From Bradyrhizobium aeschynomenes (GTDB taxonomy: Bacteria > Pseudomonadota > Alphaproteobacteria > Rhizobiales > Xanthobacteraceae), in assembly GCF_013178945.1 (NCBI RefSeq), contig NZ_JABFDM010000005.1, forward strand, positions 353,341-417,340: a DNA stretch of 64,000 nt, given 5' to 3'. How positions within the stretch are numbered: position 1 is the first letter of the stretch; every line of letters starts with the position of its first letter. The position numbers and the translations under genes are program-made. Positions 50,975 through 62,722 of the stretch are shown piece by piece. Under the pieces are notes generated by a model. It was not told the origin of the DNA and searched no databases. It saw nothing but the letters and a program-made list of their open reading frames with translations.

Positions 50975-51331
50975 ATGGCCTCCCCAATCTCCGCAGCAAA
51001 TGCCTATGCGAACTCCGCCCGCGTGCTCGACACCAGCGGTTCGGGCAATGCCTTCGGCGGTCTTGCGCGCGTGCGCGACGTGCTCGGCAGTGGCGCCGTC
51101 GCCGACAAGGGTGGTCCGTCGTTCAGCGCGGTGCTGAAGGATGCGATCGGCAGCGTCGTGGAGGCCGGGCGCAAGTCCGACAGCCAGACGGTCGCGATGG
51201 CCTCGGGCAAGGCAAATGTGATGGACGTCGTCACCGCGGTCGCCGAGACCGACGTCGCGGTGTCGACGCTGGTCTCGGTGCGCGACCGCGTGATCCAAGC
51301 CTATGAGGACGTCATGAAGATGACGATCTGA
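50975..51331 (+). CDS. fliE: Flagellar hook-basal body protein FliE
   Basis: A 118-residue FliE. The C-terminal two thirds (FSAVLKDAIGSVVEAGRKSDSQTVAMASGKANVMDVVTAVAETDVAVSTLVSVRDRVIQAYEDVMKM) follow the family pattern. FliE joins the MS ring to the rod. It is 16 nt behind flgC. CAGGAACGAAAG precedes the ATG. Confidence 0.93.
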   Translation: MASPISAANAYANSARVLDTSGSGNAFGGLARVRDVLGSGAVADKGGPSFSAVLKDAIGSVVEAGRKSDSQTVAMASGKANVMDVVTAVAETDVAVSTLVSVRDRVIQAYEDVMKMTI

Positions 51332-51471
51332 GGCCGCCTGCGGGCGCTTGAACGACGTGACGCGCACAGGGCGTGTCACGTCGCATGATCTGCGGGGCCG
51401 GATGTGCCGGAGCCGTGCGCAATGCAAGGTCGCCCGATCAGGCGCCGACCGACGACGAGGGGCGAGAGGAC

Positions 51472-51735
51472 ATGACCGGAGCTGAAACGCTCGACGTGGC
51501 GCGCGATGCGATCTGGACGATCGTGCTGGTGTCGTCGCCGCTGATGGTGGTCGGCCTCGTGGTCGGCGTGGTGGTCTCGCTGTTCCAGGCGCTGACGCAG
51601 ATTCAGGAGCAGACGCTGGTGTTCGTGCCGAAGATCATCGCGATCTTCGTGACGCTGCTGCTGGCGCTGCCGTTCATGGCCGATGCGCTGCATTCGCACA
51701 TGATGCGGATCTCGTCGCGAATCATCGGCGGATGA
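51472..51735 (+). CDS. fliQ: Flagellar export protein FliQ
   Basis: An 87-residue protein with two transmembrane helices: DAIWTIVLVSSPLMVVGLVVGVVVSLFQALTQIQEQTLVFVPKI is the FliQ signature. GAGAGGA lies 2-8 nt before the ATG at 51472; an in-frame ATG at 51373 is not conserved. It forms the export gate with FliP and FliR. A 215-nt stretch without a recognisable gene separates it from fliR, unusual for this pair. Confidence 0.94.
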   Translation: MTGAETLDVARDAIWTIVLVSSPLMVVGLVVGVVVSLFQALTQIQEQTLVFVPKIIAIFVTLLLALPFMADALHSHMMRISSRIIGG

Positions 51736-51950
51736 GGCAATGTCCGGCGCGGCAGAGCTGTCCTGCTTGGAGGCGTTGCGACCGGTCGTGAAGGGCAGTC
51801 CGGGGGGCACTGCCGTTTTCGATCGGGCGCAAGCGGCCTTTCGGCCCGGCGCTCTGCAGGCCGGTTGCCAAGCTGTTTCCTGTCCGGTCTTTTCTTCGCA
51901 GACCGGCGTGCCGCAGCAGCTTGCGGTTGCCGGCGCCGGGACCGCGGACG

Positions 51951-52718
51951 ATGCGCATCGACATCTCGTTTCTTCCGACCCTGGCGGCGGTGTTCATGCT
52001 GGCCTTCGCGCGTATCGGCGCGATGGTGATGCTGTTGCCGGGCCTCGGCGAGGTCAACATTCCCGTTCGCATCAAGCTCGCGACCGCGCTGCTGCTCACG
52101 ATGGTCGTGCTGCCGCTGCACCGTCAGGCCTATCAGATCGACCTGCAGGCGATGGCGCCGCTGCTGGTGATGATGGTCCACGAGATCGTGATCGGCATCG
52201 TGCTCGGCGCGACCGCGCGGGTGACGCTGTCGGCGCTGCAGGTCGCCGGCTCGGTGATCGCGCAGCAGATGGGGCTCGGCTTCGTCACCGCGGTCGATCC
52301 GACGCAGGGCCAGCAGGGTGTCCTGATCGGCAACTTCCTGACCATGCTCGGCGTGACCCTGCTGTTCTCGACCGACAGCCATCATCTGGTCATTGCTGCG
52401 CTGAGCGACAGCTACAAGATCTTCGCGCCCGGCGAACTGATCCCGAGCGGCGACGTCGCTTCGCTGGCCACCAAGGCCTTTGCCGCCGCTTTCAAGATCG
52501 GGCTGCAATTGTCGGCGCCATTCCTGGTGTTCGGTCTCGTCTTCAATATCGGGCTTGGCGTGCTGGCGCGGCTGATGCCGCAGATGCAGGTGTATTTCGT
52601 CGGTGCGCCGCTCTCCATCCTGATCGGATTCATGATCTTCGCGCTGGTTCTCACCGCGATGATGGGATCGTTCATCGGCTATTTCGAAGGCGTCCTTCAC
52701 GAGATGATGCCGCGGTGA
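51951..52718 (+). CDS. fliR: Flagellar export protein FliR
   Basis: A 255-residue polytopic membrane protein with about six helices. It has LPTLAAVFMLAFARIGAMVMLLPGLGE near the N-terminus, then MVHEIVIGIVLGATARVTLSALQVAGSVIAQQMGLGF, the conserved FliR core. The ATG at 51951 is preferred over upstream TTG codons in the same frame because it matches the usual N-terminus. It ends 14 nt before flhB. Confidence 0.94.
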   Translation: MRIDISFLPTLAAVFMLAFARIGAMVMLLPGLGEVNIPVRIKLATALLLTMVVLPLHRQAYQIDLQAMAPLLVMMVHEIVIGIVLGATARVTLSALQVAGSVIAQQMGLGFVTAVDPTQGQQGVLIGNFLTMLGVTLLFSTDSHHLVIAALSDSYKIFAPGELIPSGDVASLATKAFAAAFKIGLQLSAPFLVFGLVFNIGLGVLARLMPQMQVYFVGAPLSILIGFMIFALVLTAMMGSFIGYFEGVLHEMMPR

Positions 52719-52732
52719 GGGGAGCCTGATCG

Positions 52733-53812
52733 ATGGCCGATGAAGCCGATTCCGAAGACAAAACAGAAGACCCGACGCAAAAACGCCTCGACCAGGCGCT
52801 CGAGCGCGGCGACGTCGTCAAGAGCCAGGAGCTCAACACCTGGTTCGTGATCGCCGCCGCGACGTTGGTGATGACGACTTTCTCGGGCTCGATCGGTGCC
52901 GCCGTGCTGGTGCCGATGCGGAACCTGATCGCCAATTCCTGGATGATCCACACCGACGGCGCGGGCCTGCTGGCGCTGGCGCGCAGCCTGTCGTTCACCG
53001 TGATCGCCGCCATCGGCGTGCCGATCCTGATGGTGATGCTGGCGGCGATCGCCGGCAACATGATGCAGCATCGCCTGGTCTGGTCGGGCGAGCCGATGAA
53101 GCCGAGCCTGAGCAAGATCTCGCCGCTGGCCGGAGCCAAGCGGTTGTTCGGCAAGCAGGCCGCGGCCAACTTCGCCAAGGGCATCTTCAAGCTGGTGCTG
53201 CTCGGCACCGTCATGGTGATGATCCTGTGGCCGGAGCGGCTGCGCCTGGAATCGCTGCTGCACATGGATATCAGCGAGCTGCTCGGCGTCACGATCTCGC
53301 TGACCACGCATCTGATGGGCTCGGTGGTGGCGCTGCTCGCCCTCGTCGCCATCGGCGACTACCTGTTCCAGTACCGGCAATGGTACGAGCGGCAGAAGAT
53401 GTCGCTGCAGGAGATGAAGGAGGAGTTCAAGCAGTCCGAAGGCGACCCGCACGTCAAGGGCCGCATCCGGCAGATCCGTCAGCAGCGCATGAAGAAGCGC
53501 ATGATGGCGGCGGTTCCCAAGGCCTCCGTCATCATCACCAACCCGACCCACTACTCGGTCGCGCTGTCCTATGAGCGCGGCATGTCCGCGCCGGTCTGCG
53601 TCGCCAAGGGCGTCGACAACATCGCCTTCAAGATCCGGGAAGTCGCCAAGGCGCACGACATCCCGATCGTCGAGAACGTGCCGCTGGCCCGCGCGCTCTA
53701 TGCCACGGTCGAGATCGACGAGGAAATCCCGGTGGAACATTATCACGCGGTCGCGGAGATCATCGGCTACGTGATGGGGCTGCGGCGCAACCTGTCGGGG
53801 CGCCCGCGATGA
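52733..53812 (+). CDS. flhB: Flagellar export switch protein FlhB
   Basis: A 359-residue protein with four transmembrane helices after a charged N-terminus (DEADSEDKTEDPTQKRLDQALERG, the FlhB start). The cytoplasmic domain contains the autocleavage motif NPTH at residues 270-273 (IITNPTHYSVAL). FlhB switches export from rod/hook to filament substrates. AGGGGAGCCTGATCG precedes the ATG. cckA follows after 155 nt (or 44 nt with the longer cckA start), an order that recurs in Rhizobiales. Confidence 0.96.
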   Translation: MADEADSEDKTEDPTQKRLDQALERGDVVKSQELNTWFVIAAATLVMTTFSGSIGAAVLVPMRNLIANSWMIHTDGAGLLALARSLSFTVIAAIGVPILMVMLAAIAGNMMQHRLVWSGEPMKPSLSKISPLAGAKRLFGKQAAANFAKGIFKLVLLGTVMVMILWPERLRLESLLHMDISELLGVTISLTTHLMGSVVALLALVAIGDYLFQYRQWYERQKMSLQEMKEEFKQSEGDPHVKGRIRQIRQQRMKKRMMAAVPKASVIITNPTHYSVALSYERGMSAPVCVAKGVDNIAFKIREVAKAHDIPIVENVPLARALYATVEIDEEIPVEHYHAVAEIIGYVMGLRRNLSGRPR

Positions 53813-53967
53813 CAACCGATTCGCTCCAGGATCGGGCCGCAAAATACGGATAAATCATGGAATATCGGCTTGACGGGCTTGCGCTTGACCCGTCGATTCA
53901 GGCAGGTGGAAGCGGGGGCCGCACGAATGGGCTGAGGCTCCCAGCCGACAGGTCGCGTCCTTTTGCC

Positions 53968-56535
<2,568 letters not shown>

Positions 56536-56681
56536 GTTACCAGGGTACCCTGGCACGGCGGCCGAGCGCGTTCATCCCGCGACCCAGCGCCGCAGCCGCG
56601 CGGCCTCGTGCCGCCTTCCTTTTTCGCCCGATGTGCCCATCTTAGGGGCATCCCCATTCCGGGGAGTTATGGGAAACGAAG

Positions 56682-57659
56682 ATGAGCTTCATGCAGCGCA
56701 AAAGCGGCCTCCTCAAGGCGATGGCCGTGGCCCTTTCATTGGCGCTGCCGACGGTGCTCGCCGTCTCGGCGGCCGACGCCCGGATCGGCGGCGGCTCCAG
56801 CTCGGGCTCCCGCGGCACGCGGACCTTCTCCGCGCCGCCTCCGACATCGACCGCGCCGGGATCGGCGTCGCAGTTCAACCGCACCATGACCCAGCCGGGC
56901 CAGCCCGGCATGAACACGGCTGCGCCCGCGCGCGGCGGCCTGTTCGGCGGACGCGCCGGCGGCCTGCTCGGCGGCCTCGCCGCGGGCTTCCTCGGCGCAG
57001 GCCTGTTCGGCATGCTGTTCGGCGGCGGTCTGTTCTCCGGCCTCGGCGGCTTCGCCTCGATCATCGGCCTGATTCTCCAGGTGCTTCTGGTGGTGCTGGT
57101 GGTGCGGTTCGCGATGGCCTGGTGGCAGCGCCGCAACCAGCCGGCCTATGCCGCCGGTCCCACGCCGTCGTCGACCGACGGGCAGCAGAGCTTCCGTTCG
57201 GGCCTGAGCGGTCTGGGTGGTGGTTTCGGTGGCTTCGGCGGCGGCAGCCAGCCGCCGCTGCAGATCCAGCCGGCCGACTATGAGGCGTTCGAGCGGCTGC
57301 TCGGCGACATCCAGTCGGCGTGGTCGAGCGAGGACGTGGGCCGCCTGCGCCTGCTGTCGACGCCCGAGATGGCCTCGTATTTCGAGCGCGATCTCGAGCA
57401 GAACCAGGCCCGCGGCGTCGTCAACAAGGTCACGGGCGTCAAACTGCTGCAGGGCGATCTGGCCGAATCCTGGCGCGAGAACGGCGCCGACTACGCCACG
57501 GTGGCGATGCGGTTCACCTTGGCCGACAAGACCATCGAGCGCGCCTCGGGCCGCGTGGTCGACGGCTCCGACCAGCCGCAGGAGGTCACGGAGATCTGGA
57601 CCTTCCTGCGTCACCCCGGCGCCGAATGGCAGCTGTCGGCGATCCAGCAGGTCGGCTGA
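56682..57659 (+). CDS. Tim44-like domain protein
   Basis: A 325-residue protein. A signal peptide or first helix (about 10-33) leads into a Gly/Pro-rich region and then a membrane-spanning segment (about 125-148; IIGLILQVLLVVLVVRFAMAW). A Gly-rich linker is followed by the Tim44/MRPL45 domain at about 195-325 (ADYEAFERLLGDIQSAWSSEDVGRLRLLSTPEMASYFERDLEQN). Bacterial Tim44 proteins such as TimA are inner-membrane proteins of loosely known role. An intrinsic terminator follows directly. Confidence 0.83.
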   Translation: MSFMQRKSGLLKAMAVALSLALPTVLAVSAADARIGGGSSSGSRGTRTFSAPPPTSTAPGSASQFNRTMTQPGQPGMNTAAPARGGLFGGRAGGLLGGLAAGFLGAGLFGMLFGGGLFSGLGGFASIIGLILQVLLVVLVVRFAMAWWQRRNQPAYAAGPTPSSTDGQQSFRSGLSGLGGGFGGFGGGSQPPLQIQPADYEAFERLLGDIQSAWSSEDVGRLRLLSTPEMASYFERDLEQNQARGVVNKVTGVKLLQGDLAESWRENGADYATVAMRFTLADKTIERASGRVVDGSDQPQEVTEIWTFLRHPGAEWQLSAIQQVG

Positions 57660-57684
57660 GCCGATTGATAGGAACGAACTTCAG

Positions 57685-57717
57685 GCGCCGCGGAGCCATC
57701 CGCGGCGCTTTTGTTTT
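57685..57717 (+). terminator. Terminator of the Tim44-like gene
   Basis: GCGCCGCGG/CCGCGGCGC, 9-bp perfect stem with a 6-nt loop, followed by TTTTGTTTT. Confidence 0.9.
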
Positions 57718-57818
57718 GCCCAGCCAGCGGCGGAATAATCCGGGGCAGGACGGGTTCCCAGGCATGAACGACATCGCAGGAAGCGATGCGCCGACGGTTT
57801 CCACGAGGGAGGACACCC

Positions 57819-58505
57819 ATGACGTCGATTCGCACCATCATGATCAGCAGCGCGCTCCTTGCTGCGGCCTCCGCTGCTGCCGGCCTGATCGCGCCTGCCG
57901 CCGCGCAGAGCGGCGACATGAGCTTCTTCCTGACCAGCAACGGTCCCGGCAATGGCGGCAATCTCGGCGGCCTCGCCGGCGCCGACAAGCACTGCCAGTC
58001 GCTCGCCCAGGCAGCGGGCGCCGGCGCCAAGACCTGGCGCGCCTATCTCTCCACCCAGGCCGCCGATGGCCAGCCCGCGGTGAACGCGCGCGACCGCATC
58101 GGCAAGGGGCCGTGGCAGAACGCCAAGGGCGTGGTCATCGCCAAGGACGTCGCCGACCTGCACGGGGCCTCCAACAACCTCACCAAGCAGACGGCACTGA
58201 GCGAGAAGGGCGAGGTCATCAACGGCCGTGGCGACACGCCGAATCGCCACGACGTGCTGACCGGCTCGCAGGCGGACGGAACCGCATTCGCCGCTGGCGA
58301 GGACCGCACCTGCCGCAACTGGACCAGCGCGACGGCGGGCGCCGCCATGGTCGGTCATTCCGACCGCATCGGCCTGCGCGACGACGAGCCGTCGAAATCC
58401 TGGAACACCTCGCATCCGTCGCGCGGTCCCGACGGCGGCTGCTCCCAGGCCGATCTGAAGAGCACCGGCGGCGACGGGCTGCTATACTGCTTCGCGGCGA
58501 ACTAA
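57819..58505 (+). CDS. Secreted lectin-like protein
   Basis: A 228-residue protein with a signal peptide (about 1-30; IMISSALLAAASAAAGLIAPAAAQ). The mature part (DMSFFLTSNGPGNGGNLGGLAGADKHCQSLAQAAGAGAKTWRAYLST) has the pattern of C-type-lectin-fold proteins: Gly-Leu-Ala-Gly-Ala-Asp with a Cys that would pair with later cysteines (DRTCRNWTS, GGCSQAD, LYCFAAN). Ligand and role are unknown. GAGGGAGGACACCC places the ATG at 57819. A GST gene follows 57 nt downstream. Confidence 0.7.
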   Translation: MTSIRTIMISSALLAAASAAAGLIAPAAAQSGDMSFFLTSNGPGNGGNLGGLAGADKHCQSLAQAAGAGAKTWRAYLSTQAADGQPAVNARDRIGKGPWQNAKGVVIAKDVADLHGASNNLTKQTALSEKGEVINGRGDTPNRHDVLTGSQADGTAFAAGEDRTCRNWTSATAGAAMVGHSDRIGLRDDEPSKSWNTSHPSRGPDGGCSQADLKSTGGDGLLYCFAAN

Positions 58506-58562
58506 CAACCTGCGTCCGTCTCCGCCGCATCGCGTATGGGCGCATCGCATCGAGGATGGCCC

Positions 58563-59264
58563 ATGCGTTACGAGCTGTATTACTGGCCGATGATCCAGGG
58601 CCGTTGCGAATATGTGCGGCTGGCGCTGGAGGAGGCGGGTGCCAGCTATCGCGACGTCGCGCGCGAGGAGGGCATCGGCGCGATGACCGCGGTGCTGGAG
58701 GGGGCGGGCGACACGCCGCCCTTCGCGCCGCCGTTCCTCAAAGCCGGTCGCCGGATCATCGGCCAGACCGCCAATATCCTGCTCTTCCTCGGCAGCCGCC
58801 ACGGGCTCGCGCCGAAGGCCGAGGCGGGCCAGTCCTGGGTGCATCAGCTGCAGCTCACGGTCACCGACTTCGTCGTCGAGATCCACGACACCCATCATCC
58901 GCTCGGGCCGACGCTGTATTACGAGGACCAGCGCGCGGCCGCGAAGAAGCGCACCGCCGAGTTCTGGAGCGAGCGGGTGCCGAAATTCCTCGGCTATTTC
59001 GAGCAGATCCTGGCAAAGAGCGGCGCCTATGTCACCGGGCGGCGGCTCACTTACGTCGACCTGTCGCTGTTCCAGATCGTCGCCGGCCTGCGCTATGCGT
59101 TTCCCCGCCGGATGGCGGCGTTCGAGCCTAACATCCCCGGCCTCGTCGCGCTGCACGACCGTGTCGCCATCAGGCCGAACGTCGCCGCCTATCTGCAAAG
59201 CGAGCGCCGCATTCCCTTCAACGAGGACGGCATCTTCCGCCGCTACAAGGCGCTGGATGTGTAG
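58563..59264 (+). CDS. Glutathione S-transferase family protein
   Basis: A 233-residue GST. The N-terminal thioredoxin-like domain (MRYELYYWPMIQGRCEYVRLALEEAGASY) has Tyr near the start as the candidate catalytic residue and GQTANILLFLGSR as the glutathione-contact region. The helical C-terminal domain has LTYVDLSLFQIVAGLRYAFP, the N-capping motif of GSTs. It most resembles sigma/mu-type cytosolic GSTs. The substrate is unknown. A long bidirectional hairpin follows its stop. Confidence 0.85.
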   Translation: MRYELYYWPMIQGRCEYVRLALEEAGASYRDVAREEGIGAMTAVLEGAGDTPPFAPPFLKAGRRIIGQTANILLFLGSRHGLAPKAEAGQSWVHQLQLTVTDFVVEIHDTHHPLGPTLYYEDQRAAAKKRTAEFWSERVPKFLGYFEQILAKSGAYVTGRRLTYVDLSLFQIVAGLRYAFPRRMAAFEPNIPGLVALHDRVAIRPNVAAYLQSERRIPFNEDGIFRRYKALDV

Positions 59265-59266
59265 CA

Positions 59267-59304
59267 CGTATGACGGCGGACGCCGAAGGCGCCGCCGTCA
59301 TACG
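59267..59304. terminator. Bidirectional hairpin between convergent genes
   Basis: CGTATGACGGCGG pairs over 13 bp with CCGCCGTCATACG. The inner CGCC-GAA-GGCG extends the stem after a bulged A. It lies between the GST gene and the small minus-strand gene and can end both transcripts. Confidence 0.75.
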
Positions 59305-59329
59305 AAGTTGGCCTGAGGGTGTGGGGTCG

Positions 59330-59542
59330 TCAGGCGATGATGTCGACGCGCGTGCCCTGGCCGGGCGGCAGCGGCGGACGCGAAGCCTTGTTCTCGGCAG
59401 CGTTTTCGTCGCCGGTCTTGTCCGGCTTGAACGACTGCGTCTGTTGGCTCTGCGCCTGCTGCGTCTGAGGTTTGTTCGTCTCGATCGAGACCGGCGGCGG
59501 TGAGGGCGGCGCTGATGACGACGAAACGCTCGAAACGGACAT
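59330..59542 (-). CDS. Small Ser/Pro/Gln-rich hypothetical protein
   Basis: About 70 residues (MSVSSVSSSSAPPSPPPVSI, then ETNKPQTQQAQSQQTQSFKP and a GQGTRVDIIA end). Composition suggests disorder; no domain is recognised. It is called real because GAGGAG lies 8 nt before the ATG at 59542 and a terminator follows. It is alone on its strand. Confidence 0.5.
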   Translation of the reverse strand: MSVSSVSSSSAPPSPPPVSIETNKPQTQQAQSQQTQSFKPDKTGDENAAENKASRPPLPPGQGTRVDIIA

Positions 59543-59704
59543 GGTCCAGCTCCTCGCTTGGTGTTCGGCCAAGCGTGGCCATGTCCAACGAACGTTTCGT
59601 CAACCGGATCGGTCGAATTGTCTGCAACTGTGAGTGGCGGTCGCGAATAGTGAACGGGTCGCTGATCCCCTCGCAGAAACCGTCGGCACCCCGGTCATGC
59701 CAAG

Positions 59705-60184
59705 CTATTGATCCTTGCTGCGGCTGATCGTGATCGACGACTCGGTCTTGGTCCTGGCGCAGCGCATGTCGAGCCGGCGGTAGCGGCTGGGAACGTCGTC
59801 GCCGCGGAAGATGCCGAGCCGGCGGTAGCAGCGGTTGACGCCGCGCACCATGTCGTCCTTCGGCAGAGTGAACACGATCGCCGCGGCGCTTGCCATCAGT
59901 TCGACGAAGGCCGGCGGCGGCTTGCGGTCGGTTTTCCCGAACAGCTGGTTCGAGAAGTTCTTCGATGAGCAGCCGAGCGTGATCTCGCGCGCCTTGGGAT
60001 GGGCGAGATAGACGGTACCCGCCGCGGTCTGGCCGATCTTGAGACCGTCGATGCCGTTCTTCAGTTCCTTGGCGACGTCGTCGCAGCGATCGGCCCGCGC
60101 CGCCTGCGGCGCGAGCACCGCGCCGAGCGCGATGATCATGGCAAATCCGGCCGAGCGGCCAAACGAACGGAAATAAGACTGCAT
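59705..60184 (-). CDS. Exported hypothetical protein
   Basis: About 159 residues. A signal peptide (about 1-32; SFGRSAGFAMIIALGAVLAPQAARA) precedes DRCDDVAKELKNGIDGLKIGQTAAGTVYLAHPKAREITLGCSSKNFSNQLFGK. Cysteines (DRCDD, LGCSS, RCYRR, RCART) could form two disulfides. No known domain is recognised. The ATG at 60184 fits the signal peptide; an in-frame ATG at 60205 would lengthen it slightly. Confidence 0.6.
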   Translation of the reverse strand: MQSYFRSFGRSAGFAMIIALGAVLAPQAARADRCDDVAKELKNGIDGLKIGQTAAGTVYLAHPKAREITLGCSSKNFSNQLFGKTDRKPPPAFVELMASAAAIVFTLPKDDMVRGVNRCYRRLGIFRGDDVPSRYRRLDMRCARTKTESSITISRSKDQ

Positions 60185-60338
60185 TCCAAATACCCCCAAT
60201 TCCATTGAAGCGTGCACGCGTGGGTCATGCAAGGTCCGATGGACCGGGCAGGGCAACAAGCCGTCGGGTGTGGCAAACCGGCGTCCGGTCCCTCGCGCGG
60301 TTCTTTTCGTCGCCCACCGAAGCTGTTACGTTCAACCC

Positions 60339-60578
60339 ATGACCGAATTGCTCGAGCAGGCGCTGCAAGAGGTTCAGCGCTTGTCGGCCGACGATCAGAA
60401 CGCCGCGGCCGGCGCTCTGCTCGACCATGTCAAGCACATGCGGGACGTTGGACTGACAGACGACCAGCTGGAGGAAGTTCTCCGGGAGGAGGTTCGATCC
60501 AAACCGGAAGATTGTCTCGCAGACAGAAACGCCAGATCGCATCAGCAAGTTTGTGTGCTGAACGCCTCCGGCGTGTGA
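60339..60578 (+). CDS. Small antitoxin-like protein, possibly remnant
   Basis: 79 residues. The first 50 (MTELLEQALQEVQRLSADDQ, then a helix-rich DHVKHMRDVGLTDDQ) resemble the short N-terminal helices found in many antitoxin-type proteins. The last ~28 residues (EVRSKPEDCLADRNARSHQQVCVLNASGV) look non-conserved, as after a frameshift. No toxin gene is next to it. Weak ribosome-binding site. It may be a pseudogene remnant. Confidence 0.35.
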   Translation: MTELLEQALQEVQRLSADDQNAAAGALLDHVKHMRDVGLTDDQLEEVLREEVRSKPEDCLADRNARSHQQVCVLNASGV

Positions 60579-60763
60579 CGGGTTCACGACCGGTTCTGTC
60601 CGCCCATACTGCCCCGCCGATCTCCCACCATTCAGACCAAAGTAGGCATGGTCCGGCCCCGGAACCGCCATGCCGAACCATATGTTGCGCCCCAACACCA
60701 GGGTGATATCAGACCTGTCAAGACCGCTTTGGGCGGCCATCTTTAGAACCCCACGAGCTCGCC

Positions 60764-62419
60764 ATGAACGCGCCGACCGCTTTCCCCGACCAGTCCAAGC
60801 CCGTCCCGCCCTACAAGCACACGCCGCTGTTTCCGCTCGGGCCGGACACCACGCCCTACAAGAAGATCACGGCCGAGGGCGTGCGGGTCGAGAAGGTGCT
60901 TGGCCGCGACATGCTGGTGGTGTCGCGCGAGGCGCTGCGCACCCTGTCGGAGGCGGCCTTCGGCGAGATCAACCACTTCCTGCGCCCTGGCCATCTGAAG
61001 CAGCTGCGCAGCATCCTGGACGACGCGGAGGCCAGCCCGAACGACAAGTTCGTCGCGCTCGACTTCCTGAAGAACGCCAACATCTCCGCCGGCGGCGTGC
61101 TGCCGATGTGCCAGGATACCGGCACTGCGATCATCATGGGCAAGAAGGGCTGCAACGTCATCACCGACGGTGACGACGAGGCTGCGCTCTCCGAAGGCGC
61201 GCGCGATGCGTATCTGCGCCGGAACCTGCGCTACTCGCAGGTCGCGCCGCTCTCGATGTACGAGGAGAAGAACACCGCCAACAACATGCCGGCGCAGACC
61301 GAGATCTATGCCGAGGGCGAGGACGCCTACAAGTTCATGTTCATGGCCAAGGGCGGCGGCTCGGCCAACAAGAGCTTCCTGTTCCAGGCGACGCCGTCGG
61401 TGCTGACGAAAGACCGGCTGCTGGCGTTCCTGAAGGAGAAGATCCTGACGCTCGGCACCGCCGCGTGCCCGCCTTATCATCTCGCCATCGTCATCGGCGG
61501 CACCTCGGCCGAGCTGTGCATGAAGACGGTGAAGCTGGCCTCCGCGCGCTATCTCGACGCGCTGCCGACGCAGGGCTCCGCTGATGGCAACGCCTTCCGC
61601 GATTTGGAGATGGAGCAGGAAATCCACAAGATGACGCAGAGCCTGGGAGTAGGGGCCCAGTTCGGCGGCAAGTATTTCTGCCACGACGTCCGCGTCATCC
61701 GCATGCCGCGCCATGGCGCCTCGCTGCCGATTGGCCTCGGCGTGTCGTGCTCGGCCGACCGCCAGGTGCTCGGCAAGATCACCAAGGACGGCGTCTATCT
61801 CGAGGAGCTCGAGCATCATCCGGCGCAGTACCTGCCGGAGGTCGAGCAGGCGCTCGGCGGCGAGGTCGTGAAGATCGACCTCAACCAGCCGATGAAGGAC
61901 ATCCTCGCCACGCTGTCGAAGAACCCGATCAAGACCCGGCTGTCCTTGACCGGCACCATGATCGTCGCTCGCGACGCCGCGCATGCCAAGCTGCGCGAGC
62001 GCCTCGACCGCGGCGAGCCGCTGCCGGACTACTTCAAGAACCACCCGGTCTACTACGCCGGTCCCGCCAAGACGCCCGACGGCTATGCCTCCGGCGCGTT
62101 CGGCCCGACCACCGCGGGCCGCATGGATTCCTTCGTCGACCAGTTCCAGGCCGCCGGCGGCTCGATGGTCATGGTCGCCAAGGGCAACCGCGCGCCGGCG
62201 GTGCGCGAGGCCTGCAAGAAGCACGGCGGCTTCTATCTCGGCTCGATCGGCGGTGCGGCCGCGAACCTCGCCGAGCACTGCATCAAGAAGGTCGAGGTCG
62301 TCGAATATCCCGAGCTCGGCATGGAAGCCATCTGGCGCATCGAGGTCGTCGACTTCCCGGCCTTCATCATCATCGACGACAAGGGCAACGACTTCTTCAA
62401 GGAGCTGAACCTCGGCTGA
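60764..62419 (+). CDS. Class I fumarate hydratase (iron-sulfur)
   Basis: A 551-residue class I fumarase, interconverting fumarate and malate in the TCA cycle. Cys116 in LPMCQDTGTAIIMGKKG is the first [4Fe-4S] ligand. The N-terminal alpha domain continues with YEEKNTANNMPAQTEIYAEGEDAYKFMFMAKGGGSANKSFL. The C-terminal beta domain starts near residue 390 (LTGTMIVARDAAHAKLRERLDRG) and has FGPTTAGRMDSFVDQFQAAGGSMVMVAKGNR. Both domains are fused, as in E. coli FumA/FumB. GAACCCCACGAGCTCGCC precedes the ATG at 60764. It is monocistronic. Confidence 0.95.
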   Translation: MNAPTAFPDQSKPVPPYKHTPLFPLGPDTTPYKKITAEGVRVEKVLGRDMLVVSREALRTLSEAAFGEINHFLRPGHLKQLRSILDDAEASPNDKFVALDFLKNANISAGGVLPMCQDTGTAIIMGKKGCNVITDGDDEAALSEGARDAYLRRNLRYSQVAPLSMYEEKNTANNMPAQTEIYAEGEDAYKFMFMAKGGGSANKSFLFQATPSVLTKDRLLAFLKEKILTLGTAACPPYHLAIVIGGTSAELCMKTVKLASARYLDALPTQGSADGNAFRDLEMEQEIHKMTQSLGVGAQFGGKYFCHDVRVIRMPRHGASLPIGLGVSCSADRQVLGKITKDGVYLEELEHHPAQYLPEVEQALGGEVVKIDLNQPMKDILATLSKNPIKTRLSLTGTMIVARDAAHAKLRERLDRGEPLPDYFKNHPVYYAGPAKTPDGYASGAFGPTTAGRMDSFVDQFQAAGGSMVMVAKGNRAPAVREACKKHGGFYLGSIGGAAANLAEHCIKKVEVVEYPELGMEAIWRIEVVDFPAFIIIDDKGNDFFKELNLG

Positions 62420-62523
62420 GGTGGTGCGTGCTTGATCTTCGTTGCAGCGGCCGGGAGCGATCCCGGCCGTTGGTGTATGGGCGGAGGTGGTGACCAAGTC
62501 TCGTCTTGCCACGGCGGCGGTGC

Positions 62524-62686
62524 ACCCTCTCCCCTTGCGGGAGAGGGTGGTATGATCGCGCATTGGCGCGATCATACCGGGTGAGGGGTCTCTCTCCACG
62601 AAAACGGTACTTGCGGAGAGAACCCCTCACCCGAGCGAGTTGCGAGGCTACTATCGGTGTAGCCCTCTCCCACAAGGGGAGAGGGC
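62524..62686. repeat. Composite palindromic intergenic element
   Basis: A 163-nt element built of nested hairpins: ACCCTCTCCC/GGGAGAGGGT (62524-62548), TATGATCGCGC/GCGCGATCATA (62551-62576), GTGAGGGGT/ACCCCTCAC (62581-62630) and GCCCTCTCCC/GGGAGAGGGC (62662-62686). The two outer units also pair with each other. Such REP-like clusters are dispersed repeats in related genomes. No gene is seen in 62420-62722. Confidence 0.7.
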
Positions 62687-62722
62687 GCAGTCATCGGCAC
62701 TGTTTCATCCCGGACTAATAAC

